A stretch of 56,952 nucleotides of DNA from Pseudomonadota bacterium (GTDB lineage: Bacteria; Pseudomonadota; Gammaproteobacteria; Xanthomonadales; Rhodanobacteraceae), in NCBI GenBank assembly GCA_029561145.1, contig JAKQJM010000011.1, positions 1 through 56,952 on the forward strand. Direction: 5' to 3'. Positions 46,596 to 56,888 of this stretch are shown here, piece by piece. A program made the translations under genes and the position numbers. Position 1 is the first letter of the stretch; each line of letters begins with the position of its first letter. The notes under the pieces are model-generated. The model saw only the letters and a list, made by a program, of their open reading frames with translations, did no database searches and was not told the DNA's origin.

Positions 46596-48278
46596 TCACA
46601 TGCTTTGCGGCGCGGAAACGCCGAGCAGGTCGAGTCCGTTGGCAAGCACGACGCGTGCTGCATCGGCCAGCACGACACGCGCGTCGCGCATGACCGCATC
46701 GTCGACGATGAACTGGTGAGCGTTGTAGTAGGCGTGGAATGCCGCGGCGAGCTCGCGCAGGTATTGTGCGACCAGCTGCGGATCGAGATTCGCGGCGGCC
46801 GCTTCGACCACCTCGGGATAACGCGACAGCTCGCTCATCAGGGCGCGCTCCTGCTCGCTGTCGAGACGCGCCAATGCGCCGAGGCCAGCCGCGCTATCTG
46901 TCGTGATGCCGCGCTCGGCGAGCTGGCGGTGAACGCTGCAGACGCGGGCATGCGCGTACTGGATGTAGTAGACCGGGTTGTCGTTGGTCTGGGCACGAGC
47001 CAGATCGATGTCGAAGACAAGCTGGGAATCGGTCTTGCGCGCGACGAGGAAGTAGCGCGTCGCATCGCGGCCGACCTCGTCGATGAGGTCGCGCAAGGTA
47101 ACGTAACTGCCTGCGCGCTTGGACAGTTTCACTTCCTCGTTTCCGCGCATCACCGTGACCATCTGGTGCAGCACGTATTCGGGCCAGCCCTTGGGAATGC
47201 CGATATCGAGCGCCTGCAGGCCGGCACGCACCCGATTGACCGTTGAGTGGTGATCGGCGCCCTGCTCGTTGATGACGCGTTCGAAGCCGCGCCTCCACTT
47301 GCCCTCGTGGTAGGCCACGTCGGGCACGAAATAGGTGTAGCCACCCTCGGACTTGCGCATGACCCGATCCTTGTCATCGCCGAAGTCGGTGGTCTTCAGC
47401 CACAACGCACCGTCCTGTTCGTAGGTGTGACCCGCCGCGACCAGCTCCTTCACCGTGTGCTCGACCTTGCCTTCGCTGTACAGCGAGGATTCGAGGAAAT
47501 AGACATCGAATTCGACGCCGAATGCGCGCAGGTCGAGGTCCTGCTCACGGCGCAACCAGGCCACGGCGAAGCGCCGGATCGAATCGAGATCATCGATCTT
47601 GCCGCTGGCGCTGATGTCGCGGCCATCGGCGTGCACGGTTTCACCGGCAAGGAAATCGCGAGCGACATCCTTGATGTAGTCGCCTCGGTAGCCGTCGCTG
47701 GGCCAGTCCGCGTGATCGGGCTCGATGCCCTTGCCGCGCGACTGCACGGACAGGGCGAGATTCTCGATCTGCGCGCCGGCATCGTTGTAATAGAACTCGC
47801 GCGTCGCCGCCCAGCCATTGGCGTCGAGCACCCGGGCAAGACTGTCGCCGACCGCCGCTCCGCGACCGTGGCCGACATGCAGCGGCCCGGTCGGATTCGC
47901 CGACACGAACTCGATCTGCACCTTGCGACCATTGCCGCTGGCATTGCGACCGTAGTTGCTGCCCTTGTTGATGATCGTTGCGACTTCGGCATGCATCGCC
48001 GCAGCGCCGAGGAAGAAATTGATGAAGCCCGGACCGGCGATCTCGATGCGCTCGACGCGCGGATCATTGATCGCTGCGGCAATCGCGATGGCGATGTCGC
48101 GCGGCTTGCTTCCGGCCTGCTTGGCCAGGGTCAGCGCAACGTTGCAGGCGAAATCGCCATGGGCGCGATTGCGCGTACGCTCGACGACGAAAGCCGGCGC
48201 CGGGGCGTCAGGCAGGGTTTGTTGCGCACGCAGGGTTGCGAGCGCTCCATGGATCAGCTCGCGCAAGGCGTCTTTCAC
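46596..48278 (-). CDS. argS: Arginyl-tRNA synthetase
   Basis: From GTG 48278 the protein is 560 residues, usual for this class I synthetase. It has the N-terminal Arg-tRNA D-loop domain ([20 protein letters not shown]), the HIGH-type motif in [21 protein letters not shown], the KMSKS-equivalent region near [20 protein letters not shown], and an anticodon-binding C-terminal domain ([20 protein letters not shown]). A longer frame to 48407 exists, but the GTG matches the family's normal N-terminus. It charges tRNA-Arg with arginine. It sits upstream of the SPOR gene. Confidence 0.95.
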   Translation of the reverse strand: MKDALRELIHGALATLRAQQTLPDAPAPAFVVERTRNRAHGDFACNVALTLAKQAGSKPRDIAIAIAAAINDPRVERIEIAGPGFINFFLGAAAMHAEVATIINKGSNYGRNASGNGRKVQIEFVSANPTGPLHVGHGRGAAVGDSLARVLDANGWAATREFYYNDAGAQIENLALSVQSRGKGIEPDHADWPSDGYRGDYIKDVARDFLAGETVHADGRDISASGKIDDLDSIRRFAVAWLRREQDLDLRAFGVEFDVYFLESSLYSEGKVEHTVKELVAAGHTYEQDGALWLKTTDFGDDKDRVMRKSEGGYTYFVPDVAYHEGKWRRGFERVINEQGADHHSTVNRVRAGLQALDIGIPKGWPEYVLHQMVTVMRGNEEVKLSKRAGSYVTLRDLIDEVGRDATRYFLVARKTDSQLVFDIDLARAQTNDNPVYYIQYAHARVCSVHRQLAERGITTDSAAGLGALARLDSEQERALMSELSRYPEVVEAAAANLDPQLVAQYLRELAAAFHAYYNAHQFIVDDAVMRDARVVLADAARVVLANGLDLLGVSAPQSM

Positions 48279-48721
48279 GGCGGGATTCGGTTGGAAGCGG
48301 GTGGTCCATTGTAGGGTGCGCGCGTTGTTTCCCGAAACGTGGGTGGTCAAACCGCCTCTGCAGCTTGATGCATCGGGCCAGCGCGCTATCGACAACTGAC
48401 CGGGCAATGCGGTGATCCGCCTGGCCGATTCCGATGGTCAGGATTGGCGCGCGATCCAGCCCGATGCTTGCGCCGGCAGCGCAAACGGCGTAGCGCCGCC
48501 CTTGTGGATAACTGTGTGGGAAACAGGCTCCCGCGGCGCGTATGCGGCGAGAAAAATCAAGGACTTGCTGGCATCTTCGCATGATGGCGGCATCGTAAGT
48601 CGTTGATTTATATCACGAAGCCTCAACACGCTTGGCGGCGTGCGCGGATCACGTGCGGATACGATCGGTGGTGTCCGCAATGTGCATGGTTTTTGCTGCC
48701 GCTGCGCGGCAGGATGCTTGA
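48279..48721. other. Intergenic stretch upstream of argS
   Basis: No gene is visible. A single perfect DnaA-box-like TGTGGATAA lies at 48503-48511, not clustered with others. The stretch near 48600-48660 is comparatively AT-rich. No terminator is recognised. Confidence 0.5.
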
Positions 48722-49786
48722 TCAGACCAGTCCAGCGACTGTTTCGCAGTAGGCCTTGAGTACCTGGCGACCGCTTTCGGGCCTGCCATGCATCGCGATT
48801 CGCGCACGCAGGCCGAGGCTCAGCGATTTCAGGCGCGAGGCATTGGCATCCTTCGCCGCGCCGAATGCTTGCCGTCCCAGTTCCGAATTGAAGCGATGCA
48901 GGTCGAAAAAGAAGCGGTCCTGGCCGTCGGTCAGGAAGCCGAGAACGGGCTGGGCGCTTTCCGGCGTTTCGAGATCGCGACGACACAGCATCTCGCGTTC
49001 CAGGCAAAGGTTTTCGGCGCTCGTGGCAAATCGCGCGAACGGTTCGGCGACATTGGCGGTATCGAGATCGGCAGCGATCAGGGCCAGGTCGTGCGCATGC
49101 AGGAGACCGGCATCGTCGCGCCAGCCAGGTCGATGCTTGTCGAGCTTGCGGGCGAGCTTTGCAGCCAGTGCACCACCTGACTGGACAAGTTCGGCCGCAT
49201 TGAAGGCGGCGCCACCCGGAGGTGGCCGTGCGTCGAACGTGCTGCCGGCGATGGTCAGCTCGAGCGCCTGGTAGATGTCGGCATCGGCATCGCGGGAAAA
49301 TCCGGTGTGGTCGAGCAGGCGGAAGGTCTCCTCGATGCTGGCCCGCTCGTTGGACCCGACCCCGGCTTCGTACATCGACTCCTCGCGTTGGCGGAGGTCG
49401 TGGCAGCCGGCGAAAAGATGGAGCACGCACCAGTCGCGCAAACCGAGGGCGAGCACGCCGTGGATTGCGATCAGGCGACTGATCCGATCACGCAGGATGT
49501 CGAGGATATGTTCCTCGTTGTGGTAGGCATGGAAATCGTCGCTGAGACTGCCGTGACGACGGGCCAGGCGAACGTAAGCGATCCGGATGGCATCGGCGCA
49601 GCGTTCAAGCAGGACATCGGCGTCGGCCTGTGTCGACAGCAGCGGAGCAAGTTGTGCGTGACGCTCGGCAAGTGCCTGGTCGAGCGCCTGCAGACGCTCT
49701 CCGGCCAGCCTGCGTGCCGCTGCAACATCGGGCAGTTCCAACTCGGTCTGGTCCGCTGCAAAGTTTCGTGGAAACCCGAATATCAC
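48722..49786 (-). CDS. HD-superfamily hydrolase-like protein
   Basis: From a GTG at 49786 the protein is 354 residues; an AGGAGG lies 12 bp upstream, a little far, so the start is uncertain. The HD signature is HAYHNEEHILDILRDR followed by LHLFAGCHDLRQREES, in which the His and the HD pair would bind metals. The rest is helical with charged segments and no membrane helix. It looks like the predicted metal-dependent HD phosphohydrolases related to COG4339. The natural substrate is unknown. The gene ends beside an intergenic region and precedes radC on the same strand. Confidence 0.75.
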   Translation of the reverse strand: MIFGFPRNFAADQTELELPDVAAARRLAGERLQALDQALAERHAQLAPLLSTQADADVLLERCADAIRIAYVRLARRHGSLSDDFHAYHNEEHILDILRDRISRLIAIHGVLALGLRDWCVLHLFAGCHDLRQREESMYEAGVGSNERASIEETFRLLDHTGFSRDADADIYQALELTIAGSTFDARPPPGGAAFNAAELVQSGGALAAKLARKLDKHRPGWRDDAGLLHAHDLALIAADLDTANVAEPFARFATSAENLCLEREMLCRRDLETPESAQPVLGFLTDGQDRFFFDLHRFNSELGRQAFGAAKDANASRLKSLSLGLRARIAMHGRPESGRQVLKAYCETVAGLV

Positions 49787-49863
49787 GTCGTGCCACCGCC
49801 TCCTGACCGCTGTGGCTCCGAGTATAGAACGTGGCCGGCATGCCGGCATCCATCCGCGGAGGC

Positions 49864-50526
49864 TCAGATCCAGCCGCGTCGAGCAAGTGACGTGGGGGCC
49901 CCTTCGCCGATCACGAAATGGTCGAGAACACGAATGTCGACGAGTGCGAGCGCATCGCGAAGGCGCACGGTGATCGCGCGGTCGGCCGCGCTGGGCTCGG
50001 ACACGCCGGACGGATGGTTGTGGGCGAAGATGACGGCGGCGGCGTTGTGTGCAAGGCAATGGCGCACGACCTCGCGTGGGTGCACGCTGGCACCGTCGAT
50101 CGTGCCGCGGAACAGTTCCTCGAATGCGATCACGCGGTGGCGATTGTCGAGAAAGAGACAGGCAAAGACTTCATAGGGGTAGGCGGCAAGACGCGATTTC
50201 AGGTAGCGCGCGCTGGCGTCGGGATCGGTCAACGCGGTCGATGCGCGCAATTCGGAATCCAGATAGCGTCGGCCGATCTCGAGTGCTGCCTGGGTCCGGC
50301 ACCAAGCCACCGGGCCCAGCCCGGAATCCTTCTGTGGCGCATGCAGCAGTGCCTTCAGGCCGCCGGCGCGGACGAGCAGGTCGCGCCCCACGTCGACCGC
50401 GCTGGCGCCGCGATGCCCTGAGCCGATGAAGACCGCCAGCAGCTCCGCGTCGGACAGGTTGCCGGCGCCGCGGTGACGCAGCTTCTCGCGCGGTCGCTCG
50501 GTGTCTGGCCAGTCCCGGATAGTCAT
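49864..50526 (-). CDS. radC: RadC-family JAB-domain protein
   Basis: The 220-residue protein starts [20 protein letters not shown] and has an N-terminal helix-hairpin-helix-like region ([14 protein letters not shown]) plus a C-terminal JAB/MPN domain with the zinc motif [20 protein letters not shown]. RadC proteins are widespread; their role in DNA repair is doubtful and the biochemical function is unsettled. It is divergent from coaBC, which starts 116 bp away, a conserved arrangement in gammaproteobacteria. Confidence 0.93.
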   Translation of the reverse strand: MTIRDWPDTERPREKLRHRGAGNLSDAELLAVFIGSGHRGASAVDVGRDLLVRAGGLKALLHAPQKDSGLGPVAWCRTQAALEIGRRYLDSELRASTALTDPDASARYLKSRLAAYPYEVFACLFLDNRHRVIAFEELFRGTIDGASVHPREVVRHCLAHNAAAVIFAHNHPSGVSEPSAADRAITVRLRDALALVDIRVLDHFVIGEGAPTSLARRGWI

Positions 50527-50642
50527 TTCAGCTGCCGAAGTGCGATATCGGTACTTTATGCAGCGCGACGGCGTACCGGCAGCGGCGCGGCGCTTGAATT
50601 TGGGTAAGCTTGCGCCTCCTCGTGATGTCAGAAATCTCCTAC

Positions 50643-51866
50643 ATGAGTGATGTTCCGTTGCAAGGTTTGCGTGTCCTGCTCGGTGTCACTGGCGGGATCG
50701 CCGCTTACAAGTCGGCTGACCTGGTCCGGCGCTTGCGCGATGCAGGCGCGGATGTGCGCGTCGTCATGACCGAGAACGCGACGCGCTTTGTCGGCGCATT
50801 GACCTTCCAGGCGCTTTCCGGCCATCCGGTACGCACGAGTCTCTGGGATGAATCCGCCGAGGCGGCGATGGGTCACATCGAACTGGCGCGCTGGGCCGAT
50901 CTGGTGCTGATCGCGCCGGCTTCGGCCGACGTACTTGCACAACTCGCAGCGGGACGCGCGGAGGACCTGCTGGGAACCCTCGTCCTGGCGAGCAAGGCGC
51001 CGCTCGCAGTTGCGCCGGCAATGAATCAGCAGATGTGGGCGCATGCGGCCGTGCAGGCAAATCTCGAGACGCTGCGGCAACGCGGGGTGCGCATCCTCGG
51101 CCCGGCCAGCGGCAGCCAGGCCTGCGGCGACGTGGGGGACGGGCGCCTGCTTGAGCCTGCCGAGATCATCGAAATGCTCGCCGCGGAGCGTGGGCCACGC
51201 CCGTTCGCCGGGGTTCGCGTCCTGGTCAGTGCCGGACCGACCTACGAAGACATCGATCCGGTGCGTTATATCGGCAATCGAAGCTCCGGCCGGATGGGAT
51301 TTGCCGTTGCCGCGGCGGCCATCGAAGCGGGCGCCCGGGTGCTCCTGGTGGCAGGCCCGGTCGACTTGCCGACACCAGCCGGCGCCGCGCGCATCGATGT
51401 CCGCAGCGCGCGGCAGATGCGCGATGCGATCATCGGCGCCGCACCGGAGCACGACATCTTCATCTCGGCCGCTGCAGTCGGTGACTACCGTCCGCAATCG
51501 ATCTCGCCCTCGAAATTGAAGAAGAGCGGCCAGCCGCTCGCCCTGGAACTGATCCAGAACCCGGACATTCTTGCCGAGGTGTCGGGCCTGGTCGGCCGGC
51601 CGTTCCTGGTCGGCTTCGCCGCCGAAACCGACGATCTCGAGCATCAGGCGCGCGACAAGCTCGAGCGCAAGGGACTCGACATGATCGCGGCGAACCGGGT
51701 CAGCACCACCTTGGGTTTCGAGCGCGATGAAAATGCGCTGCTCCTGCTTTGGGCTGGTGGCCGCGAGGAACTCGGTCAGGCCGACAAACGCAGTCTGGCA
51801 CGCACGTTGGTGGATCGGATTGCACGGCGCTATGCCGCTGGATCAGCTGGACCCGCCGCACCATGA
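50643..51866 (+). CDS. coaBC: Bifunctional phosphopantothenoylcysteine decarboxylase/synthetase
   Basis: The 407-residue protein makes 4'-phosphopantetheine for coenzyme A. The N-terminal CoaC flavoprotein part has [38 protein letters not shown] with the catalytic His, APAMNQQMW and [13 protein letters not shown], where C161 is the active-site cysteine. The C-terminal CoaB part has [20 protein letters not shown] and the SKLKKSG motif. An ATG at 50625 is possible, but 50643 gives the usual N-terminus. The dUTPase gene overlaps its stop as ATGA. Confidence 0.95.
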   Translation: MSDVPLQGLRVLLGVTGGIAAYKSADLVRRLRDAGADVRVVMTENATRFVGALTFQALSGHPVRTSLWDESAEAAMGHIELARWADLVLIAPASADVLAQLAAGRAEDLLGTLVLASKAPLAVAPAMNQQMWAHAAVQANLETLRQRGVRILGPASGSQACGDVGDGRLLEPAEIIEMLAAERGPRPFAGVRVLVSAGPTYEDIDPVRYIGNRSSGRMGFAVAAAAIEAGARVLLVAGPVDLPTPAGAARIDVRSARQMRDAIIGAAPEHDIFISAAAVGDYRPQSISPSKLKKSGQPLALELIQNPDILAEVSGLVGRPFLVGFAAETDDLEHQARDKLERKGLDMIAANRVSTTLGFERDENALLLLWAGGREELGQADKRSLARTLVDRIARRYAAGSAGPAAP

Positions 51867-52321
51867 GCGTGCCGATCGCGCTGAAAATCCTCGACCCGCG
51901 ACTCGGCCGCGATTTCCCGCTGCCTGACTACGCGACGCTGGCGTCCGCAGGCCTGGACCTGCGCGCGATGGTCGATGCGCCACTGGTACTGGCGACCGGG
52001 GTCTCGATGTTGATCCCGAGCGGCATGGCGATACACATCGGCGATCCGTCACTCTGTGCAATCGTCCTGCCGCGCTCGGGTCTGGGCCACAAGCACGGTA
52101 TCGTCCTCGGCAATGGGGTCGGACTGATCGACGCGGATTACCAGGGCCCGTTGATGATCTCCTGCCTCAATCGTGCAAGCGAACCATTCACGATCAATCC
52201 GGGCGAACGCATCGCCCAGCTCGTTTTCATGCCGGTCGTGCGAGCGCGCTTCGAAATAGTCGAGGCGTTCGATCCGAGCCAGCGCGGCAGTGGTGGGTTC
52301 GGGAGTTCGGGTCGTCATTGA
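51863..52321 (+). CDS. dut: dUTP diphosphatase
   Basis: The 152-residue trimeric dUTPase hydrolyses dUTP to dUMP and pyrophosphate. Motifs are in order: [10 protein letters not shown] (1), [10 protein letters not shown] (2), [15 protein letters not shown] (3), [13 protein letters not shown] (4) and [12 protein letters not shown] (5). The start overlaps the coaBC stop, so the two genes are translationally coupled, as in many gammaproteobacteria. Confidence 0.96.
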   Translation: MSVPIALKILDPRLGRDFPLPDYATLASAGLDLRAMVDAPLVLATGVSMLIPSGMAIHIGDPSLCAIVLPRSGLGHKHGIVLGNGVGLIDADYQGPLMISCLNRASEPFTINPGERIAQLVFMPVVRARFEIVEAFDPSQRGSGGFGSSGRH

Positions 52322-52440
52322 GCGGACCGCATGTCGCAGGACGAATACCGAAAAGATGTGACGGGATTGCTGCATGCGGCGGGACGCCTTGATAGGCTAC
52401 CGGGTCGAGGGTCAACGGTGGGCCGGCAGGGGTAAAAGGA

Positions 52441-54858
52441 ATGGCAGAAGCGAACCAGCCTGCGGGCGCACCCCGGCGTGCGAATTCGCGCTTTGCCGCG
52501 ATCATGACGGTCGTGCTTGGCCGGTTGAAGACGCTGCTACCGCTCGCGATTGCGACAATCCTGATGCTGCTCGGCTTCTTCCTGATCTGGCAATGCTCGC
52601 TGGTCTATAGCGAAAGCGACAGCTTCGAGGCGGCGCAGGCCGCCCGCAAGCGCGCCGTGAGTGATATCGGCGCGAAAATCCAGCAACTGAACCAGCAAGC
52701 GACCGAGATCGTGCAGTCGCCGGTCGTGCTCGATGCACTCGGCAGTGCCGATCCGCAAGGTCTGGCGGCCGCTGCCGAAGCGGTCAAGGCGCAGTGGCCC
52801 GAAGTTGTCGAATCGACGTTCTACACGGCTGAACTGCCGGAAGTGCGCGGACAGGACCTGAAGACCTTCGGCTACTGGCGTGCGCAAATGCTCATGCAGG
52901 CCCAGATGGGCATGGCGCCGGCACCGGCGCAGGTGCACGGCGGTCCAGGCAACCAGCAGCTCCTGGTTCTCGTCCAGCCGGTCGTGAGTGCGGGGAAACC
53001 GGTCGCCTATGCGTCGTTGTCGCTGCCATCACGCGTGATCATCGATATCCTCGGACGCGTCGCCCGCGGTGGTGCGCGCATCGACCTTCGCCAGGGTGAT
53101 GGCCGCGGGGATACGCAGATCGCAAGCTCGGGAAATTCGCATGGCAGTTCGATCGGCGATCTGGGCGAGCCGATCGCTGGATCACGCTTGCGCCTCGCGA
53201 TCGCCGACCCCGACAACCAGATCCTGGTTACGCGCAACTTGTGGGCCCTCGTTCCGGTCACCCTGCTTTGCCTGTTGGGTGGCTTCGTTGCGCTGTGGCT
53301 GCGACAGGTCGGAATGCAAGGCGCTGCCAATGCGTTCCGCCCCGGAAAAAGATCCAGCACAGAGGAAATCACCTTGGCCCAGGCCATCGAACAACAAGCC
53401 GCAGCAGCGGTCGCCGCGCCGGTCGCACCAAAGCACGGCAAGGCCGAACCATCGAAACCGAAGCTACCGGAGCGAAAGGTCAGCATCAACCGCAGCATTT
53501 TTCGCGCCTACGATATTCGCGGCGTGCTCGGTCAGACCCTGACCAACGACATCGCCCGCCAGATCGGTCGCGCGATCGGCAGCGAAGCGCAGGAACGCGG
53601 ACTTCGCGAAATCGTCGTCGGGCGCGACGGTCGACTTTCCGGTCCGGATCTGTCGGCCGCACTCATTGACGGTTTGCGTGCGGCGGGTTGTGACGTGATC
53701 GATATCGGCCTGGCGGCTACGCCGCTGACCTACTTCGCGGCCTATCAGTTGCAGACCGGCTCCTGCGTGTCGGTGACCGGCAGCCACAATCCGCCGGACT
53801 ACAACGGGTTCAAGATCGTGCTGGGCGGGGAGACCCTGTCTGAAGGCGCGATCCAGGATCTCTATGGGCGAATCGCCGAAGACCGCCTGAGCAGCGGCTC
53901 GGGTGGATTGCAGGTGATGTCGCTCAACGACGATTACATCAACCGGATCACCGACGACATCCAGGTCGAGACCAAGCTCAAGGTTGTCATCGACTGCGGC
54001 AATGGCGTGGCCGGCGCGATCGCACCGGCCGTGCTCGCCGGGATCGGCTGCGATGTCCATGAGCTTTACTGCGATGTTGACGGGGAGTTCCCGAACCATC
54101 ATCCGGATCCATCCGACCCGCACAATCTCCAGGACCTGATCCTGTCGGTCAAGCAGACCGGCGCCGACATCGGCCTCGCCTTTGATGGCGATGGCGATCG
54201 CCTCGGCGTGGTCACACGGACCGGCGAAGTGATCTATCCGGACCGCCTGCTGATGCTGTTCGCGATCGATGTGCTGAGCCGCAACCCGGGCGCGACGATC
54301 ATCTATGACGTCAAATGCACCGGCCACCTGCAACCGTTGATCCTGCAGCACGGCGGCAGCCCGATCATGTGGCGGACCGGCCACTCCCTGATCAAGGCGA
54401 AGATGCGTGAAACCGGCGCGCAACTTGCCGGTGAAATGAGCGGTCATTTCTTTTTCGCCGAACGTTGGTACGGATTCGACGATGCGGTGTATGCCGCGGC
54501 GCGGTTGCTTGAGATCGTCGCCGGCGATCCCGAGGGGCGCTCGCCGGAGGCGATCTTTGCTTCATTGCCAAAGGGCGTGTCGACGCCGGAGCTCAAGATC
54601 GAACTGCATGAAGGTGAACACTATCGGTTCATCGAGGCGTTCAAGGCCAAGGCGAATTTCGAAGGCGCACGTTTGACCACGATCGACGGTGTGCGCGCCG
54701 ACTGGCCTGACGGTTGGGGCCTGGTCCGTGCGTCGAATACGACACCGGTGCTGGTCCTGCGCTTCGATGCCGACAGCGAGATCGCGCTCAAGCGCATCCA
54801 GGCCGTATTCCGCGAACAGCTGCAGGCGGTCGATCGCGCGCTTGCGCTGCCGTTCTGA
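52441..54858 (+). CDS. algC: Phosphomannomutase/phosphoglucomutase with membrane-anchored periplasmic N-terminus
   Basis: The 805-residue protein joins an N-terminal region with two transmembrane helices (about 32-51 and 264-286) enclosing a periplasmic domain to a C-terminal alpha-D-phosphohexomutase. The mutase has the phosphoserine motif TGSHNP (446-451, S448), the metal loop DGDGDR (582-587), and the sugar-binding GEMSGHFFF. Its catalytic domain alone is about 455 residues. The mutase domain should interconvert mannose-1-/6- and glucose-1-/6-phosphates for LPS and exopolysaccharide. Pseudomonas AlgC also exists as a long membrane form. The gene lies 119 bp after dut, as in other gammaproteobacteria. 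Confidence 0.93.
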   Translation: MAEANQPAGAPRRANSRFAAIMTVVLGRLKTLLPLAIATILMLLGFFLIWQCSLVYSESDSFEAAQAARKRAVSDIGAKIQQLNQQATEIVQSPVVLDALGSADPQGLAAAAEAVKAQWPEVVESTFYTAELPEVRGQDLKTFGYWRAQMLMQAQMGMAPAPAQVHGGPGNQQLLVLVQPVVSAGKPVAYASLSLPSRVIIDILGRVARGGARIDLRQGDGRGDTQIASSGNSHGSSIGDLGEPIAGSRLRLAIADPDNQILVTRNLWALVPVTLLCLLGGFVALWLRQVGMQGAANAFRPGKRSSTEEITLAQAIEQQAAAAVAAPVAPKHGKAEPSKPKLPERKVSINRSIFRAYDIRGVLGQTLTNDIARQIGRAIGSEAQERGLREIVVGRDGRLSGPDLSAALIDGLRAAGCDVIDIGLAATPLTYFAAYQLQTGSCVSVTGSHNPPDYNGFKIVLGGETLSEGAIQDLYGRIAEDRLSSGSGGLQVMSLNDDYINRITDDIQVETKLKVVIDCGNGVAGAIAPAVLAGIGCDVHELYCDVDGEFPNHHPDPSDPHNLQDLILSVKQTGADIGLAFDGDGDRLGVVTRTGEVIYPDRLLMLFAIDVLSRNPGATIIYDVKCTGHLQPLILQHGGSPIMWRTGHSLIKAKMRETGAQLAGEMSGHFFFAERWYGFDDAVYAAARLLEIVAGDPEGRSPEAIFASLPKGVSTPELKIELHEGEHYRFIEAFKAKANFEGARLTTIDGVRADWPDGWGLVRASNTTPVLVLRFDADSEIALKRIQAVFREQLQAVDRALALPF

Positions 54859-54935
54859 CGGTTTCGTTGGTGCAGCGACGCCACGATGCCGCACGCGGGC
54901 GGCATCCGTGATGTTTCGGGAGATTCGATCGGCGA

Positions 54936-55571
54936 TCAGTGCTGCTTGTACTTGTCGCTCAGGGCTCGATAGTGCTCAAGTTCACCGACGAAGCCGGCGG
55001 CCGTGGCTTCGCGCTCGGCGGTCTGCCGATTCAACTGCGCATGCTGGGCGTCGATCTTGGTCCGCACGTCGCTGATCTGGCCGCTCAACCTGGCGGGGAC
55101 CGGCTTGTCGTTGCTCTCGAATTCGGCGGCACGCCCGAGCAGGTCGGTCAGACTGCGCTCGAGGCTCTCGAGCCCGGTGGTCAGGCTCTTGACGTGCAAG
55201 TCGATCATTTCCAACTGTTGCTGCTGATTGGCCTTGAGATCCTCCTCGGTCGGATTGGCCGCCAGCAGTTGCCGGTCGTCGCGTTTCTGTCGTTCGGCGG
55301 CATCGTTGTTTGCACGTGCAACGGCAGCATCCGCCTTCGCTGCCGCGCGTTCCTCGGCCGTCTTGGCCGGTTCCACGCGTTTGACCAGAATGCCCTGGGC
55401 ATTGATCACATCGTAGCCACGGACGCCCGCATCGGACGGGAGGCTGTCGGTGTAATGCAGGTTGCCTTCGGCGTCGCGCCATTTGTAGCGGACGCTACCC
55501 GCAGCGACGACCGCAGTGGCAGCCAGCGAGGCGACAAGGACGGCGATCAGACGGAATGTCGGTTTGCGCAT
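54936..55571 (-). CDS. Secreted DUF4124-domain protein
   Basis: From ATG 55571 (AGGAGT upstream) the protein is 211 residues with a signal peptide (MRKPTFRLIAVLVASLAATA). A DUF4124 domain follows (VRYKWRDAEGNLHYTDSLPS), then a long charged, coiled-coil-like region (about residues 70-205). DUF4124 proteins are periplasmic and of unknown function; the aromatic and Gly-rich domain resembles a small beta sheet. It lies between the algC-like gene (convergent) and pyrE, upstream on the same strand. Confidence 0.88.
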   Translation of the reverse strand: MRKPTFRLIAVLVASLAATAVVAAGSVRYKWRDAEGNLHYTDSLPSDAGVRGYDVINAQGILVKRVEPAKTAEERAAAKADAAVARANNDAAERQKRDDRQLLAANPTEEDLKANQQQQLEMIDLHVKSLTTGLESLERSLTDLLGRAAEFESNDKPVPARLSGQISDVRTKIDAQHAQLNRQTAEREATAAGFVGELEHYRALSDKYKQH

Positions 55572-55632
55572 GGGAATGGACTCCTGAATTTCGAGTATAG
55601 GCGAGGACCGCCGGCGCGCGCTGGGTCCGCCG

Positions 55633-56286
55633 TCAAACCCCGTACAGGCGCCGATACTCCTGCAATCGCGGCAGTTCATCGGCCAATTCGGAGCGCTCGC
55701 CAGTCAATGCAAGAAGCTCGCCGAAGCCGACGATGGCGATCACCGGGATGTCGAATTCAGCGCTTACTTCCTGAGCCGCCGAAAAAGCACCGCTGCCTCG
55801 CTCCTGCCGGTCCAGTGCGACAAGAACGCCGACCGGCTGCGCGCCATGATGACGGATCAATTCAAGCGACTCGCGAATTGCGGTTCCGGCGGTAATCACG
55901 TCATCGACAATCAGGACACGCCCGTGCAGTGGAGCCCCGACCAGGACTCCACCTTCGCCGTGATCCTTGGCCTCCTTGCGATCGAAGCCATAGGGAATGT
56001 CGCGGCCCCGCTCGGCCAGGCCGATCGCGGTCGCGACCGCCAAGGGCACGCCCTTGTAGCTCGGGCCGAACACGAGCTCGCAGCGAAGATTGGCCCGCTC
56101 GATCTCGGCCGCGTAGGCGCGGCCGAGTCCGGCGATCGCCACGCCCGTGCGGAGCTGCCCGGCGTTGACGAAGTAGGGCGACTTGCGCCCGGACTTGAGC
56201 GTGAACTCGCCGAAGCGGACGACCTCGTAGCGAACGAGCAGATCGACGAAAGCTTGCTGGTGGGGCTGGAGCACGAGTCGCAACAT
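55633..56286 (-). CDS. pyrE: Orotate phosphoribosyltransferase
   Basis: The 217-residue enzyme makes orotidine monophosphate from orotate and PRPP. It has FGEFTLKSGRKSPYFVNAGQ at the N-terminus, GPSYKGVPLAVATAIGLAER, the flexible-loop KEAKDHGEGG, and the PRPP-binding VLIVDDVITAGTAIRESLEL. The Met at 56286 gives the expected start; the frame extends upstream into the next gene's end. Its position next to the coaBC-dut-algC block matches other gammaproteobacteria. Confidence 0.95.
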   Translation of the reverse strand: MLRLVLQPHQQAFVDLLVRYEVVRFGEFTLKSGRKSPYFVNAGQLRTGVAIAGLGRAYAAEIERANLRCELVFGPSYKGVPLAVATAIGLAERGRDIPYGFDRKEAKDHGEGGVLVGAPLHGRVLIVDDVITAGTAIRESLELIRHHGAQPVGVLVALDRQERGSGAFSAAQEVSAEFDIPVIAIVGFGELLALTGERSELADELPRLQEYRRLYGV

Positions 56287-56303
56287 ACCAGGCCATGCCC
56301 AGG

Positions 56304-56888
56304 TCAGCCCGCACGGTCGAGCTGGACCAGCACGAGTTCGCCAGCGCCACGCACGAGCAGCGGCGCGGCGTCGCCGGACTCGCACTCGCACAGCACGCTG
56401 TCGTCGGCCTCGACCTGCAGCGAGTCGAGGACCGCGTGTCCGCGCAGCACGTGGACCAACCACACGCGACCCGGGGCGCGCTCGAGCGGGAGCGGCGGGC
56501 CGAGCGTCGCGCTCGTGAGCAGGTGATCGAAGACGCCGCGGCGGGTCATCACGTTGAAGTCGCGGGTGGGTCCGCCGAGCAAACTAGCGCGCGCGGGCGA
56601 GTCGCCCGAGAAGCGCAGCGGCTTGCCGCGCTCGCGCAGCTCGACGGGCGCTCGCTCACCGACCTCGAGCAGCATGCCCGCGCCAGCGAGCACGAGGATG
56701 CTGCGATCGATGCCCGGGAACGCGGAGAACTCGGCGTCGGCGTCGACCTCCGCGATGCTCACCCGCCAGTCGAACTCGCCCTGGACGAGCTCGTCCCGCG
56801 TAGGCTGGCTCGCCAGCTCGGTCGTCCAGCCGAGACCATTCTTCCAGCGCATTCGTCGGGCGGCGGCACGATGGAGCAGGCTGAGCAC
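56304..56888 (-). CDS. HutD-family protein
   Basis: The 194-residue protein has the HutD/Ves marker MRWKNGLGWTTELA near the N-terminus and FDWRVSIAEVDADAEFSAFPGIDRSILVLAGAG, then FSGDSPARASLLGGPTRDFNVMTRRG, matching the bicupin HutD fold. HutD is usually linked to histidine utilisation, but no hut genes are in view, so it may be a general regulator-like bicupin. It lies 17 bp upstream of pyrE on the same strand. Confidence 0.88.
   Translation of the reverse strand: MLSLLHRAAARRMRWKNGLGWTTELASQPTRDELVQGEFDWRVSIAEVDADAEFSAFPGIDRSILVLAGAGMLLEVGERAPVELRERGKPLRFSGDSPARASLLGGPTRDFNVMTRRGVFDHLLTSATLGPPLPLERAPGRVWLVHVLRGHAVLDSLQVEADDSVLCECESGDAAPLLVRGAGELVLVQLDRAG

Noticed and set aside
48503-48511. 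DnaA-box-like TGTGGATAA as a replication-origin signal
   Set aside because: It is a single site with no cluster, no dnaA/gyrB/gidA neighbours and no AT-rich unwinding region; nine-base matches occur by chance.
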